From Circinella umbellata (lineage: Eukaryota > Mucoromycota > Mucoromycetes > Mucorales > Lichtheimiaceae): a DNA stretch of 64,000 nt. This document shows positions 52,063 through 64,000 of the stretch, piece by piece. The notes beneath the pieces are model-generated. The model saw only the letters and a list, made by a program, of their open reading frames with translations, searched no databases and had not been told where the DNA came from. The first letter of the stretch is position 1. Every line of letters begins with the position of its first letter. Location of the stretch: positions 62,001 to 126,000 of the forward strand of contig JAIWNF010000036.1 in the NCBI GenBank assembly GCA_025093555.1, in the 5' to 3' direction. Position numbers and translations under genes: made by a program.

Positions 52063-52678
52063 ATTGTATAAAAGTCAATTATTGTTTTTTGTTCAAATCG
52101 TGAATAATATAATAGTTGTAAAAAAAAAGAATTATGTTGAGGGGAAACAAAGCAAAGTTGGGTGTAGGTGGGGTTGAAAAAAAAAAGGATTTCACTATAT
52201 ATCTTTATATAAGAAAGAAAAGTGTCGAATTATGAGAGAAAAAAAAAAGATGCGCTTTTTGAACAAGACGTATACACTAATTGGATTTAATAGTAATATA
52301 GACTGATAAGAACCATGTGTTTCATCCGGTTTCCTCGCACGTTATTTTATAAACTTTCTCAATTTGGTGAAATTATAATCATAAAGGAGAGCTTTCTATG
52401 TCGATCTTATCTCATGCATATGAAACTAGAACAAAGGCTGAAAAATCATTAACAACAAAACAGAGGAGTAATTAGTAGTAGTAGTAGCCTATTTATTTTG
52501 CCAAGACCGTCCTCTTTTTTTAGTTTAAAAATTGGATGAAATATATGCGAACTAAAATATCTTGGTTTATTAAATTCCGAATTTAACTTGTAAAGAAAAA
52601 CATGTTTATTAGAGTCAGCCAGCTAAAAATAAGGCTATTCTTCTTTCTTCTTTATTATTTATTATTATTAATGATTTA
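52063..52678. other. intergenic between Dus2 3' end and GT15 promoter
   Basis: A+T-rich, no gene. The first roughly 200 bp, with pyrimidine-rich tracts on the minus strand, are the likely promoter of the mannosyltransferase gene. Confidence 0.45.
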
Positions 52679-52728
52679 TCATAACGATACTTTTGTTGTT
52701 GTTGTTGTTGATACAGTCACTTTTTCTG

Positions 52729-52762
<34 letters not shown>

Positions 52763-54685
52763 TTGTTTTTGTTTTTTAACAGTGATATTATTATCTTGGC
52801 AATCATCATTCTTGTTATCGTCAGCTTTGCGTTTCATTCCCGCATTAATAGTAGTCATAGTAGAAGTATCGCTATTTTTATCTTCTTTTTCTTCTAAACG
52901 AGATTTTTGTAACATTTGAACTTCATGATAATAAGGTCCCAAACCAAATATCTCACTATTAAATCATGCAAATAAGGGTGTCACCAAAATAATTTCCTTT
53001 TTTAGTTTTGTATAGGGCCTTTTTATAATTATCAAAGGGTAAAAAGTTCACCTACCATAATGCCAATGCGGATTTAGCTTTTTGAATCTTTCTATAAGTT
53101 TCGCTGCGCGTAAATTTAGGATCCGTCGCCATAGTTAATAAAACATATTTTGTATTTTGATAAACATTATTGACTTGAACACACTAAAAATTTTAGTTCA
53201 TTTCTGATTAGAAAATATATCAACGTCATTTCATCTTAAAAAAAATAGTTTTTTTTGTTTTAGTTTAAACAATTAACCTTTTTTAAATATTCTTTAATAG
53301 CTTCTTCATCGGGTACTAAACCTTCTTTTCGAAAAGCGGATGGATTATATTGAGCCCCACGAGCAATCATGACTGAATTTGCATCTATAAAATAGAAACG
53401 AGATAAAATTAGTTTAGAGGGACCTATCATAATGAGACATGTGTTTTTACTTACGAGTCATTTCTTTCACTCTGGGGATATCTTGCCAAGAATAAACATC
53501 CCCATTGATAGCCACAGGAATATTTTTAACTACTTGTGCAATTTCTTTAAATTCTTCCCACTTTGCTGGAGTGGTGGATCTTTGCTCCTTTGTTCTTAAA
53601 AATAAAAAAAAAACTTGGCATTAATGTACAATAATAAAAGTAATAATAATCACAAAATCCATAAACCCTTAAAAAAAAAAGAGAGAGAGGACTTACCGAC
53701 AGTGAATTGTAATTGCTTTTACACCTGTAGATTCAATCATTTTTACTAATTCAATGGATTTCTCTTTATCATCTAAAAGTCTAATTATTGATGGATTTAA
53801 TCAATATTTTTTCTATATAAATAACAAAGTGTGTTTATATATATACCTTATTTTACAAGTTACAGGAAGACCCACATTTTGAACAAGATTGGTTAAAATC
53901 TAAGGAGAGATATTAATAAATATATAAGTAATAATGTATCAAATAACAAGTTATAAGTGATTAAACTATTTACCTGTTTTAAATTATCAGGATTTGTAAG
54001 TAAAGCAGCACCCATACCACCTTGAATTGAAAACTTTTTAGGACATCCACAGTTGATATCGATACCAGCAACATCTTCTTTACTATAATATATATATATA
54101 TATATGAAATCATTATCATCTTTTCAATTCTTAAACAATTCAGCCCACTTCTTCCCCCTCTCTCTTTTCTCCTTATATTTACAGAAAATTCGATATATGT
54201 ATATACTTTACACTGTCAATGCTGCTTTTAAAGCAAGATCAGGATCAGCTGTTCCTAATTGAAATATAACTCTCCCTTTTTCATCGTCATGAGTACTAAA
54301 TATCAACCTGTCGCCCTTCCAATATTCAATCGCTTGTGTAGCAGCTTTTTTTTTAAAAAAAGATAAAAAATATTGATTTAGTTTCTTTTGTTTGCATAGC
54401 TCCATATACATTCTTTTTTGTTTGGCTGAGTAACAGCAGTCATAGTAAATGATTAGAAACTTACTATTATATTTTCGAATAGAACCAATAACTTTTTTAT
54501 CAACTAATTCCTCAGTCCATACCAAATCTAATTGTTATTTATTTGTTCATTTCAGTAAAAAAATGTGAATGTGAATTGTTTCCAAAAAATCCCAAGAGAT
54601 CGTTCTAAATATATTTATATAAATAGTTACCTGCACCATAATGAAGAGCTGTCAATCGAAATGGAAGTGTACCCACACGAACCTT

Positions 54686-54716
<31 letters not shown>

Positions 54717-54853
54717 GACAAAATGAACAATCATTCTTTTTTTTTTTATATTAAATGCCAAAAAAAAAAAAAAGAATCTAAAAGCAACTATTTATTTCTG
54801 TTTTTTACCATGGGTGCCAGGAACACTTTGTTATCATACTCGATGTTAGTCAT
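52679..54853 (-). CDS. DUS2: tRNA-dihydrouridine(20) synthase, Dus2 type
   Basis: A flavin enzyme that reduces uridine 20 of the tRNA D-loop. Eleven exons (54853-54809, 54682-54631, 54527-54465, 54344-54212, 54082-53974, 53899-53847, 53780-53697, 53594-53455, 53384-53278, 53183-53056, 52955-52679) give 396 residues in frame. It starts MTNIEYDNKVFLAPMVRVGT, the FMN-binding start of Dus TIM barrels. Then come LPFRLTALHYGADLVWTEEL, VIFQLGTADPDLALKAA, GIDINCGCPKKFSIQGGMGA with the catalytic Cys, LPVTCKIRLL, AITIHCRTKEQRS, IPVAINGDVYSW and NSVMIARGAQYNPS. The C-terminal helical domain ends CEIFGLGPYYHE, as in human DUS2. The tail is Lys/Asp-rich with a run of ten Asn. The double-stranded-RNA-binding domain of animal DUS2 is absent, as in yeast Smm1. 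Confidence 0.94.
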
Positions 54854-56110
54854 ATGTTCGAGATTGGTAGGGTAGGAGAAGGATCGTTAATAAAAAGACA
54901 GAAAAATAATAACCTTTTTTCGAAAAAAAAAAAAAAAAAAAAAAGTGTGGTCAATGTGCTCCGAACAAAAAAAAAAAAAAAATGCCGATCTATAGTATCA
55001 GCGTGCAACGTCAGGTGTCAACCTAAAAAGAGTACTCACAACAATGTTCATACTTGTACGATTAAGTTCATGATCCTTATTTTATGCTTTTGTCAAACTA
55101 ATAATTTATTATTCAATGATATGCATTAATGTGTTGTCATGCCAGTAACGAATGAACTCCGTTGATTACATATATTATCTTGATCTATTAAATCATTAAG
55201 ATGTATTAGAGAGAGAGAGAGAGAGGGAGAGAGATATTCTTGCATAATTATGATGGGAGAATATGATGGAAAAGGAGATGATTTATTTAGTTCAAATAAA
55301 TAACAAATAGAGGAGCAGGGCGTTATTATAATGCAATTTATATATATATTATACTACTTACATCATGTATGGACATCCTTTATAAGTTTATTTTATAGTA
55401 CCACTTTTTTTTTTTTCGTCGTTACACTAATTTTTTTTTTCTTGTTCACACAAGTCTTAATAACTCTTTTCATATATCAACTTTTTTCTTATTTATCATT
55501 TTAAAAAGGCAAGTTACCCAGGTCCATCTGTCAATACGAAACGGTCATTAAAAAAAAAAAAGAGAAAGTGACCCAATGAAAAAGTAATCTAATCCGCCAC
55601 CCCCCCCCCAAAAAAAAAGATGAAAGACCCCCATAAAAACTTATTGTATATCTTTCGAAATAATTAAAAATTATATACTTTTTTTTCAGATAGTCAGTGA
55701 TTTTTTTTTTTACTATACTTTATATCGTATGTATGTGTGTGTGTATATGTGTGTGTTGAATGGGTTGATGACGATGATTGGTATGATTGAGTTACTATGA
55801 AACATGCTGCAAAAAAAAGAAAAATTATGCGCAGCACACGTGATGCCTAAAAAATATTCGGGAGCAAAAAAAATAACCCACTGCAAAGCATGCAGACGTT
55901 TTCCTAACCCCCAAAAGATCAGAGTTTTTGTCCTATATTATTCACCAAAAATAAAATAAAAAAAGTACAAAAAGAAAAAAATCATCCCTCTCTTTTTTTC
56001 CTTTTTTTTTTTTTTTTTTTTTTTTTCTCCTCTCTCTTAAAAAAAAAAAACCTTTCCACCTTTTTTTTTAATTATTAAAACCAAACCTATGCTTAAACCG
56101 TCTATTCAAT
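54854..56110. other. divergent intergenic region between DUS2 and the POLR2M-like gene
   Basis: About 1.26 kb with many A-, T- and C-homopolymers, a (GA)n tract at about 55210-55233, and an uninterrupted T-run around 56002-56026. It should hold both promoters. No gene recognised. Confidence 0.5.
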
Positions 56111-56777
56111 ATGAACACTACAACTTTTACTTCCAATCGGCTCTATAATTCTTCTCATTACCCTTTACGATCCCGACGTGGGTCAGTACATTCCTTGGAT
56201 AGTACCAATTCAAGAACAAAAAATTTGGAATTTTATTCTCGTGCTGAATTACTTGAACTTAAAAGAAGAAATGAACTTATGCTTCATCACAGGTAAAGAA
56301 AGAAAAAAAAAAGAGAGAGATACTGTTATTCGGAAGATATAACTCATTCACACGCTTAATATATATTAAGGGCTGTTATACATACTTTACCTGACAAGGG
56401 AGCCAAGTTAAAACAAAGTATCCGACAAATTGACATGCTTCTTTTGAATACTTTGGATGATGAAATAACTGCGGAAAATACATTTTCTGATCGTGAAAGT
56501 GCATTAACTACCAAGTTGGCTGGTCTTAGTGTCTTGACACCACGACAGGAAGCTAGAAAACGAGGTATTGCTTTAGCAAATGCACGTGCAGTTCAACAAC
56601 CTTTTATTTGCAAACAACGTAGAAATAGTAGTAGTCTTTTTATAAGAAGACAAAATAGTTCTTTTTCATCTTCTGATGGTTCTTTTATTGGTAGCCCTTC
56701 AACTATAGCGACTACAACTACTACTAGTACTACCACTACGGTTGATGATGTTTTAGGAGATACAGATTTTCAGGTAA

Positions 56778-56818
<41 letters not shown>

Positions 56819-57468
56819 GTGTGTTATTATTATTTTTACTAACACATTTGATTGATTATTAGACCAAAGTATGTATGATGAGTTTAGATGAATCTGTTAG
56901 GTTACAAGAAAATCATTCGAGACTTATTGAAGTAAGTTATTATTATTATGATTGTGATGATAATTTTATTAATAATTTTTCCGTTTTACGTATAACAAAA
57001 ATAAATAGGAAAACAACAAGAATTTGTTATTACCTCCTACACCACCACCCACTGCAACCATCATTGATGAATCTCTTTGGTAAATATATATATTTATATT
57101 TTTTATTAAAATTCTTTACTAAACAAAAAGTATCATAAAATATGAATAGTATGACCATGAGCCAAATGCAACTTGATACCCAACAACAACAACAACAAAC
57201 TACTACTACTACTACTACTACTACTACATCAAAAGCAAGACCTTTGTCAAAGATTTTAGATGATAATGAAAATAACTATTATAATGATAATGATGAAGAT
57301 AATTCTTTAATGTCACAAGATAATTATTTTAACCATTATAACCATCAGCATAATAATATGAAAAAATCAAATCCTGACGATTATGTTATGACGAGTAGTG
57401 ATGATGATGATGATTATGACGAAGAAGATGATTATAGTCGTAATTATTATGATAATGATGATGATTAA
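56111..57468 (+). CDS. POLR2M/GRINL1A (Gdown1)-like protein
   Basis: Gdown1 binds RNA polymerase II and regulates its pausing and initiation in animals. Exons 56111-56292, 56371-56773, 56863-56931, 57009-57079 and 57150-57468 give 347 residues in frame. Residues about 42-75 read YSRAELLELKRRNELMLHHR then VIHTLPDKGAKLKQSIRQID, matching the Gdown1 N-terminal pattern (S-x-x-E-L-x-x-x-L-x-R-x-x-x-L, then LPDKG-K-I). Further on, SLDESVRLQ resembles the SIEESLALQ segment of human POLR2M, and the C-terminus is acidic (SSDDDDDYDEEDDY), as in Gdown1. The rest is Thr-, Gln- and Asn-rich low complexity. A role in RNA polymerase II transcription is inferred from these three matching blocks. The last splice was taken as TG then T. 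Confidence 0.72.
56780..56814. repeat. (CT)n microsatellite in an intron
   Basis: About seventeen CT units lie directly after the donor of intron 2 of the POLR2M-like gene. Confidence 0.92.
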
Positions 57469-58726
57469 TTCTAATTTGCATCCACTTTTTCTTTATTATC
57501 CCGTCTCTATTCTCATTGCTCATTCTTCAACTTTGTTTCATACTTCTACACCCCACTTTCTCCCTTTCACCTTATCATATATTTTTTTTTTCCATGGTTC
57601 TCCCCCCCCCCCTTTTCTTATTTTTATATATACTTTTTTCTAGCTGTAAGATATAGATCCTTGTTATTGTTTTTTTTTTCTTTCTTGTACAAACTTTTTT
57701 TTTTTCTTTTTCATCATTTGATTTTTACTTTTGCTTTTACAAAAAAAAAAAAAAAAAAAAAATAACATTTTATTCAACTTCTTCCAGCTTTCTGGATAAA
57801 TAATTTATAATTGGGCTTTTAAAATTAATGTGATCAAGTAATACAAAATGTAATACTATTATCAGGAACCAGGTTTTTTTCTTTTTAGTTTTAGAATAGT
57901 AGAATGAATGACGTCATATTGCCCTTAGATACTAATGCTCTTTTGTAATAGTATTTTAAAAAAAAAAGTTTACTTGGTTTTATATGAGTGATATATTACC
58001 TTTCTATATTTTTACAAGTAGAAATGATATCCGATGGTACTAAACTTATCATAAAATGTTGTATAGAGTAGTATGTAACTATAAGTAGGTACTAAAAAAA
58101 ACCTATATGTTTGAATTCCCTGAATAAATTGCAGTACGTACTGAGGGATATAAGACGCATATAAATATATTTTATGCATATAATGAGCTTTATATCAGTT
58201 GTTGATTCATCACATAACTAAAGTGACCAGGAAAGCTTGATGGATTTTGGAAAAAAAAAATATAGAACTGAACAAGTCATGGATTTCTTCTCTTTTTTTT
58301 TTTTTTTTGATTAATGATTCTTCTAGAGTCAATTACAAATAAAACTACCATATTCACCATTTTCTTCACGGAAATACCAAAATACATATAATACCTACTA
58401 GAGAAAAAGAGCAAAGGATGCTTACAACTAAATAATTTTTCTTTATACTCAATCAAATGCCTAGTTACAGTGATACTATAGCAACATGATAAACCGTTAA
58501 ATTTTGTGACAAGGATGATTTGTTTCTTCGTGCGGTAAAATAACTTTCCCTTATTTCTACTTCTTAGACAGTACGTAATAATCAATATTATACATTTTTA
58601 TTATTATTATTTTTACACAACTACAAGAACAAATCAATTAATTTTATTATAAAATGAAACGGGGGTTTTTTTTCTTTTTTTTTTTTTTACTTGTAAGACG
58701 AAAGTAGGGGGAAAATTGAGGTTCTT
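57469..58726. other. convergent intergenic region
   Basis: Lies between the 3' ends of two convergent genes. Very homopolymer-rich: C-run near 57603-57612, a long A-run at about 57741-57761, T-runs near 58292-58308 and 58670-58689. No gene seen. Confidence 0.5.
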
Positions 58727-61700
58727 CTAAACTATTGTAGTAAAAGTTTCCAAAGTATTATGTACACTTTGAACATTAGGTACAAAATATTTAGCTTCTG
58801 TACTACGAGAACCCACTGTACAAGTAATTACATGAGATATTTTTTGTTGTTTGTTAAGAAATCCAAACATTTCTTCATCCATACGATCATCACCAATGGA
58901 TAAAACAAAGTCAGGTTCAATATCTTGTAAAATACGATTCGCAATAGCACTTTTGTTAATATCATGAGGAAGAACCTAAAAATTTTGAAGATATTAAAAT
59001 TAATATAAGATTTTTAAATTATTTATGATTTGTTTTTTTTTTCTTTACCTCAATCGTTGTTTTTCCAGTAACAACATGTACTTGAAAGTTTTTATTAACA
59101 GAATCAGCAATGTGATTTTGACATTCTCCTGCTTGCCATTTACTATATATATAAGAGAATTAATTAAAATTATATATCATTCTATAACTATTATAATAAT
59201 AATAATGACTTACGCAAACTGAGCATCTTGTCCTACAGTAGTTGATCGATAATGCTATTTGTAAAAGAAGTATTTCATTAATTTAAATATGATATTATTA
59301 TTTATACTATTAAAAACTTACCCAAACAATTGAAATATCTTTAATTTCAATATGTGCACCAGGAGTTCTTTCAGTATAATATTGAAATATCTAATATATG
59401 AATACAATGGAATTAGTAAATAAAAATCCCTCTTCTTTTTTTTTTTAATTTACTTACCTGTTTTACTACTGGCATCCATGAAAGATCTATATTTGAATTC
59501 ATATGTTGCCAATCTTCATCTCGAGGTCTAATATGATATCCATTTTCAGCACTTAACCCAAGATTTGGAATATTTCCAAGATCACGATCAATATTATATT
59601 TTGTTCTTCCTGAAATAACATAAACAGCACTTTTTTTTGTAAGTTTAGTTAATAATTCAGTTAATCGATCCATATCATTCGATTTAGCATCTTTTCCATG
59701 AGGTACTAATGTTCCACCATAATCAAAAAGAAATCTATATAAAATATAATAATAAGTTTTTTGTTATTCTTATTCTGTTTTTTTCTAAAATAACTTACAG
59801 TGGATTTTTGCTTGCTTTAAATAATTCTTTGACATGATCCAAATCTAAAATAGGAATTTGTGCAGATAATCGATGCATTTCTTCACTACGAATCTTTTAC
59901 CCAAAAAAAAAAGAAAAGATTATTATAATCATCAAGAGATACCACAAATAGCCCACTCTATTATTTACCTTGGATAACTCAGATATAATACTACTTGCAT
60001 AATTTTGTGCTACGTATAAAAAATAATTAATGTTACTGAAAAAAAAGAAAAAGGAACAACTCTTACAACAATAAAAACTTACCAGAATTTGTTACAATAC
60101 TCTTATATAATTCCTTCCATCGTCCCGATTTTTCTTCTTCACTCATTGATAATGCTTCGTGAATAGCATCTCCTACTTGCTATTTATAACCAGATTAAAA
60201 TAATTTATAAATTTTTGATATTATTTTTAATATAAAATAAACTTACTCGATAATCCCATGGATTAACTCGAAGACAAGCACCAAAACTACCATATGTTCC
60301 AGTAAACTATATAATATTATTATTATTATTATTATTAAAATAATGTAATGATATAAAAAATATTAAAAAAGATAAAATTAACTCACCTCACTTAAAATTA
60401 ATGGACCATAATTATTCTCTTGACATACAATATATTCATGTGATGTCAGATTCATACCATCTCTCAATGGTGTAATTAATGAAGCATCAGCTGAAGTAAG
60501 TAAAGCTAAATATTGTGAAAATGAAATATCTTGATGAAGAAAAACAATAGGTTGATATGAAATATTACTAAATTTCGAATTGACACGTGATACGACATCT
60601 GTAATATGGGCTCTCAATTCATTCTTTTCAGCAGTAGATAAAGCAATTTGAATTAAAACAACCTAAATTTTATTATTATTATTATTAAAGATGAGTTCAA
60701 TTTTATTATCCTTTTCTTTTAATAGTAGATAAATAGTTCCTACCTTTCCACGCCATTCTGGATGATGTACAAGAAATTGTTCAAATGCAAGTAATTTTTG
60801 TCGAACACCTTTAATATAATCCAATTTATCACGTGCTACAATTAATTTCTTTCCTGCATATTTTTCTCTCAACATATCAATTGATTTTAAAACTTCAGGT
60901 GCAGATCTAATAATAATAATAGTATTTTAGATATATCAAAAAGAAATACCAAATAAAAAAAAAAGGGAATTGAGCTGAGTCTAACCTCTTTTTGTTTAGT
61001 GCATTAATATCAATGCCGATAGGGTATATTCCGACTGTAACATAATGGGTATCCATTTGTATACCGGATGGTGTTGCATCAACAGAAAGTATACGAGAAC
61101 ATGTTTGTAAAAAATGACGAGCGAATGAATAAGTTTGAAATCCAATTAAATCTGATTCAAGCATTCCTTGTAAAAGTTGTTTTCGAGCTAATAAAAAATA
61201 AAAACAATAAAAAAAGTTTAAAAAATCCATATTATTTTGAAAATAGTAAAAGAAACTTACTAGGTAAACATCGAAATAATTCAGAACTTGGAAATGGAAT
61301 ATGTAAAAAGAAACCAATAATAGCATTGGGTAATTTCTTTCTTAACATTCCAGGTAATAACATTAAATGATAATCATTTACCCATACTAGAAAATAATAA
61401 GATAATTTATTAGATAATCTTTTTGATACCCCCCATCATTTATCAAAGGTTACGTTACCCAAGATATATAAAAAAAAATCTAATCAGAAAACTTACTGAT
61501 ATCACCCTCCTGATAATTTTCTACAATTACATCAGCAAATCGTTGATTTAAAGCTACATAGGCATTCCATGCATCATCTTGATACATCATATTTTGAAGA
61601 TCATCTTGAACGACATAATGAAAATAAGGCCAAAGAACCTACAATTTCATCCCCCCCTCAACAAAATTCAATATGATTATTCTTTTCAATTCCAATAATA

Positions 61701-62457
61701 TAAACTATATATAAATATATATTACCTGTTTACAATATCGATTATAATGACCTTCAAATTCTGAATCAGAAGGCATAATAGGTATAGAATCATATTCCAT
61801 AATCATAGTAGATCGAATATTGCCACGTGTTTGTTGAGATAATAAATCCGTCGACATACCCAATGTTCCAACCCACATACATTTTTTATTAATTTGATCT
61901 CTAATAGAACAAATAGCATTATGTAAACCGATATTTCCAGCAATACAAGGTTTTACAGTCCAAGGTGCTTGATCAAATACACTTGGACTGTCGATTGAGT
62001 TTTGTCGATGACGTTGATATTTTTGATGTAAAACTTGTAATTCGGGTAACCTTTTTAAATCTTCTTTTAATTGAGTTTTACTTTTAGGTTGAATTAATTG
62101 TTCTGGTTTTCGAAAATCAAATACGTCTTCTTGTTCATTATTTACTTTTTGTAATGCTGGAGTATTACTGGTAGTCTTATTACTGTCATTCTTTGTTGTT
62201 GTGGTTGTTGTTGTTGTTGATTGTTGTTTTTGAGCAGCTAAACTATCAATTAAAGTACCCGTTGCATTCTTAGTTTGTTGTTGTGGTTGTTGTTGTTGTA
62301 TTTGTTGTTCTGGAACAGAAGGTGTTTTAATAACAGGTGGTGATGAAGGAATGGGTATATTATTAGTAATATATCGAGATTTCTTATCCTTTTCAATTTG
62401 AAAATCAACAGTATATGGTAAAAATAAAGAAGCGCATAAAACACGTCCGTCAGTCAT
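58727..62457 (-). CDS. trehalose-6-phosphate synthase/phosphatase family subunit (Tps2/Tps3/Tsl1-like)
   Basis: Fifteen exons (62457-61726, 61638-61497, 61386-61261, 61187-60986, 60906-60744, 60662-60387, 60306-60247, 60179-60083, 60009-59969, 59893-59799, 59734-59458, 59390-59322, 59254-59214, 59142-59049, 58975-58727) give 887 residues in frame. A Gln/Thr-rich N-terminal extension precedes a GT20 domain (about 200-600) with [69 protein letters not shown] and the segment [20 protein letters not shown] trehalose-phosphatase domain follows: [24 protein letters not shown] and [12 protein letters not shown]. Active phosphatases have DYDGTL; here the second Asp is Gly651. It belongs to the trehalose synthase complex, either as a weak or inactive phosphatase or as a regulatory subunit. 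A CCCCT-containing run 60-70 bp upstream could be a stress element. Confidence 0.92.
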
Positions 62458-63246
62458 TTGTTTTATTTTTGGTTTAAGAAAATAAAGAAAGAGAAAAGAA
62501 AAAGAAAAGAAAGAAAGAAAAGGGGGGGGAGTAAAATAAAAGTTCTTTTTGGGGTATTGGGATATAAAATGGAAGAGGACAGAAATCAAAGAGTTCCGAA
62601 GATTCCGATAGTTTCTCTTTTTTTTTTTTCATGTACCTGAAAAAAAAAACAACCAACAGATAAAGTACCCTTTCTTTGTTTTTATAATAAAAATAACTAT
62701 AAATATTATTTTAATACAATGTTGGTTTTTCATTTCATAACAAAAAAGTTATATTAAAAAAAATAAAAAGAATAAAGAAGAACCTTTTTTTTCTGTTCAA
62801 GTTCTCATAATATTTTTGCCGGTAATGTAAATTTGTTTCCGTTGATTACCGGGTTATCCTTTTAATTTTATTAAGAAAAAACTTTCCGAGATTATGTTCA
62901 TGGTTACTAATAATAATAAAGAAGAATAACATATCTTTTAGTGTCTGTGCACTGCATCATATGTATAATAATAGATACATTGTAATATAAAGATATTATA
63001 ATATGATTTTTTCCCCTTGATTTCTAAAGTGTCTATCATACATCTGAATCAAATAATTAGAACAAGTTTCTTTCATGTTAGCAACAATAAAGGATTATTA
63101 ATAGCAAAAAAAAGATACCAAAAATGGATATACTTTGAAAAAAAGAGATCAATCAACTCCTCTCTACAATAAATTTTTTTTTTTATCCCTTTTTTTTTTT
63201 TTAAGGAACTTTGACAGTTTCAAAACCATTATTCAATTCAGGCTAA
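62458..63246. other. divergent intergenic region, trehalose gene and distal gene promoters
   Basis: Nearly 800 bp between two divergent genes. Purine-rich DNA with a G-run at 62521-62529, a TATA-like site at 62559-62569 for the minus-strand gene, and A/T-runs. No gene seen. Confidence 0.5.
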
Positions 63247-64000
63247 ATGACTGGTAAAAAAAAAACCTTTTTTCTTCATTATATATAAATACATTTCATT
63301 TAAAATAAAAATTAAACAATAAAAAGAATCTCAATTTATTTTTTATTATATTTATATTTATATATAGATAAATTGGGTAGTAGTAGTAGTAGAAAGAATA
63401 AAGCATGGAATTCGGATTTCTGGCTTGAAGAATTATCAAAGTTATCTGATGGTCATGCTTTGAAATCAGAGTGTTGGAATACTTCTTCTACTATAATTGA
63501 AAACAACCAAGAAAAATATAACGTCAAAAACGAATGGGATTCAGAGAATGACCAAGAAGAAACTCAAAAAGAAAAACACAAAGAAAAAGAAACAGTGAAT
63601 TTGGATAATATTCAAATTGATTGGTCTCTTTCTGACGACGACCAAGAAGAAAATAGGAATGATATTAATAAAAAGGTATCATCATCATCACCAAAACAAC
63701 AACAACAACAACAACAACAGGAAAAAGAAGATTTACGTGTTTCTGCAATAGTAGATAAAGAAAAAAAAAGATCAGTCGATATTTTATCTTCAACATCACA
63801 AGAAAAAAAATCAAATGGATGGTCTTCATCAAATTCAACATCCCTAGTAGATATTGAACCTATATCAATGAAACTTGCACCTGTATTGACTCCAACACCT
63901 ATTATTTCAAAAAAGTACATCTCTTCAACAACAGCAACAACACCTAAAACGTCTCAAATCTTTTTGATTGATAATGAAAATGATATTATTCCTCAATCAT
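63247..64000 (+). CDS. low-complexity protein, cut by the window end
   Basis: I do not recognise the family. Exon 1 is taken as 63247-63253 (ATG ACT G), followed by a GT-AG intron to 63367 and a second exon open from 63368 to the window edge. The joined start is MTDKLGSSSSRKNKAWNSDF and continues WLEELSKLSDGHALKSECWN. The rest (over 200 residues) is dominated by Glu, Lys, Ser, Gln and Asn, with a run of eight Gln (63697-63720) and a repeated W-dipeptide theme (IDWSLSDDD, NEWDSEND, NGWSSSNS). It appears disordered. The seven-base first exon is inferred: it gives the only ATG in frame with the obvious acceptor at 63367. The 3' end lies outside the window. Confidence 0.6.

Overview
The window is nuclear DNA of a fungus, most likely an early-diverging one (Mucoromycota, Mucorales-like). 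The DNA is very A+T-rich. Genes are packed on both strands and cut by many short GT-AG introns (mostly 70-150 nt). The proteins are typical fungal housekeeping products: mitochondrial aconitase, D-lactate dehydrogenase, a Num1-type cortical anchor with an Mcp5-type PH domain, a GT15 mannosyltransferase and a trehalose synthase/phosphatase-complex subunit. No tRNA, rRNA or CRISPR array was seen. Every multi-exon model below, except the transposon genes, sums to an intact reading frame, which is strong internal support.

Layout. 0.8-3.3 kb: dephospho-CoA kinase and the splicing factor Cwc15 (+). 5.2-6.4 kb: an arrestin-like protein (+). 7.5-13.0 kb: a 20-exon USP7/Ubp15-type deubiquitinase (+). 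13.7-16.4 kb: Num1-like anchor (+). 16.6-18.0 kb: Rab11/Ypt31 GTPase (-). 18.8-20.3 kb: a membrane-anchored CCCH zinc-finger protein (+). 21.9-26.4 kb: peroxisomal acyl-CoA thioesterase, a small membrane protein and D-lactate dehydrogenase (+). 26.6-30.1 kb: a BTB plus CAP-Gly protein (-). 31.2-34.8 kb: a transposon with long terminal inverted repeats. 35.5-36.6 kb: a PAS-domain protein (-). 39.2-45.5 kb: aconitase and a cytochrome P450 (-). 45.5-50.9 kb: gene-poor, holding a 742-bp MITE. 50.9-54.9 kb: GT15 mannosyltransferase and tRNA-dihydrouridine synthase 2 (-). 56.1-57.5 kb: a POLR2M/Gdown1-like protein (+). 58.7-62.5 kb: trehalose synthase/phosphatase-family protein (-). 63.2 kb to the edge: a low-complexity protein cut by the window end (+).

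The genes are independent eukaryotic transcription units; no metabolic cluster is evident. Mitochondrial carbon metabolism (aconitase, D-lactate dehydrogenase), CoA and acyl-CoA handling (dephospho-CoA kinase, thioesterase), membrane traffic and the cell cortex (Rab11, arrestin, Num1) and RNA metabolism (Cwc15, Dus2, CCCH protein) are represented.

The most unusual object is the element at 31239-34819. It has about 139-bp near-identical inverted ends, 30-bp iterons placed just upstream of each of two coding regions, and a spliced gene. The C-terminal half of that gene product resembles a serine recombinase: the N-terminal Y-A-R-x-S motif is kept, but the arginines of the usual D-R-L-x-R motif are missing. 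The tail of its coding sequence is itself an inverted copy of a subterminal repeat.
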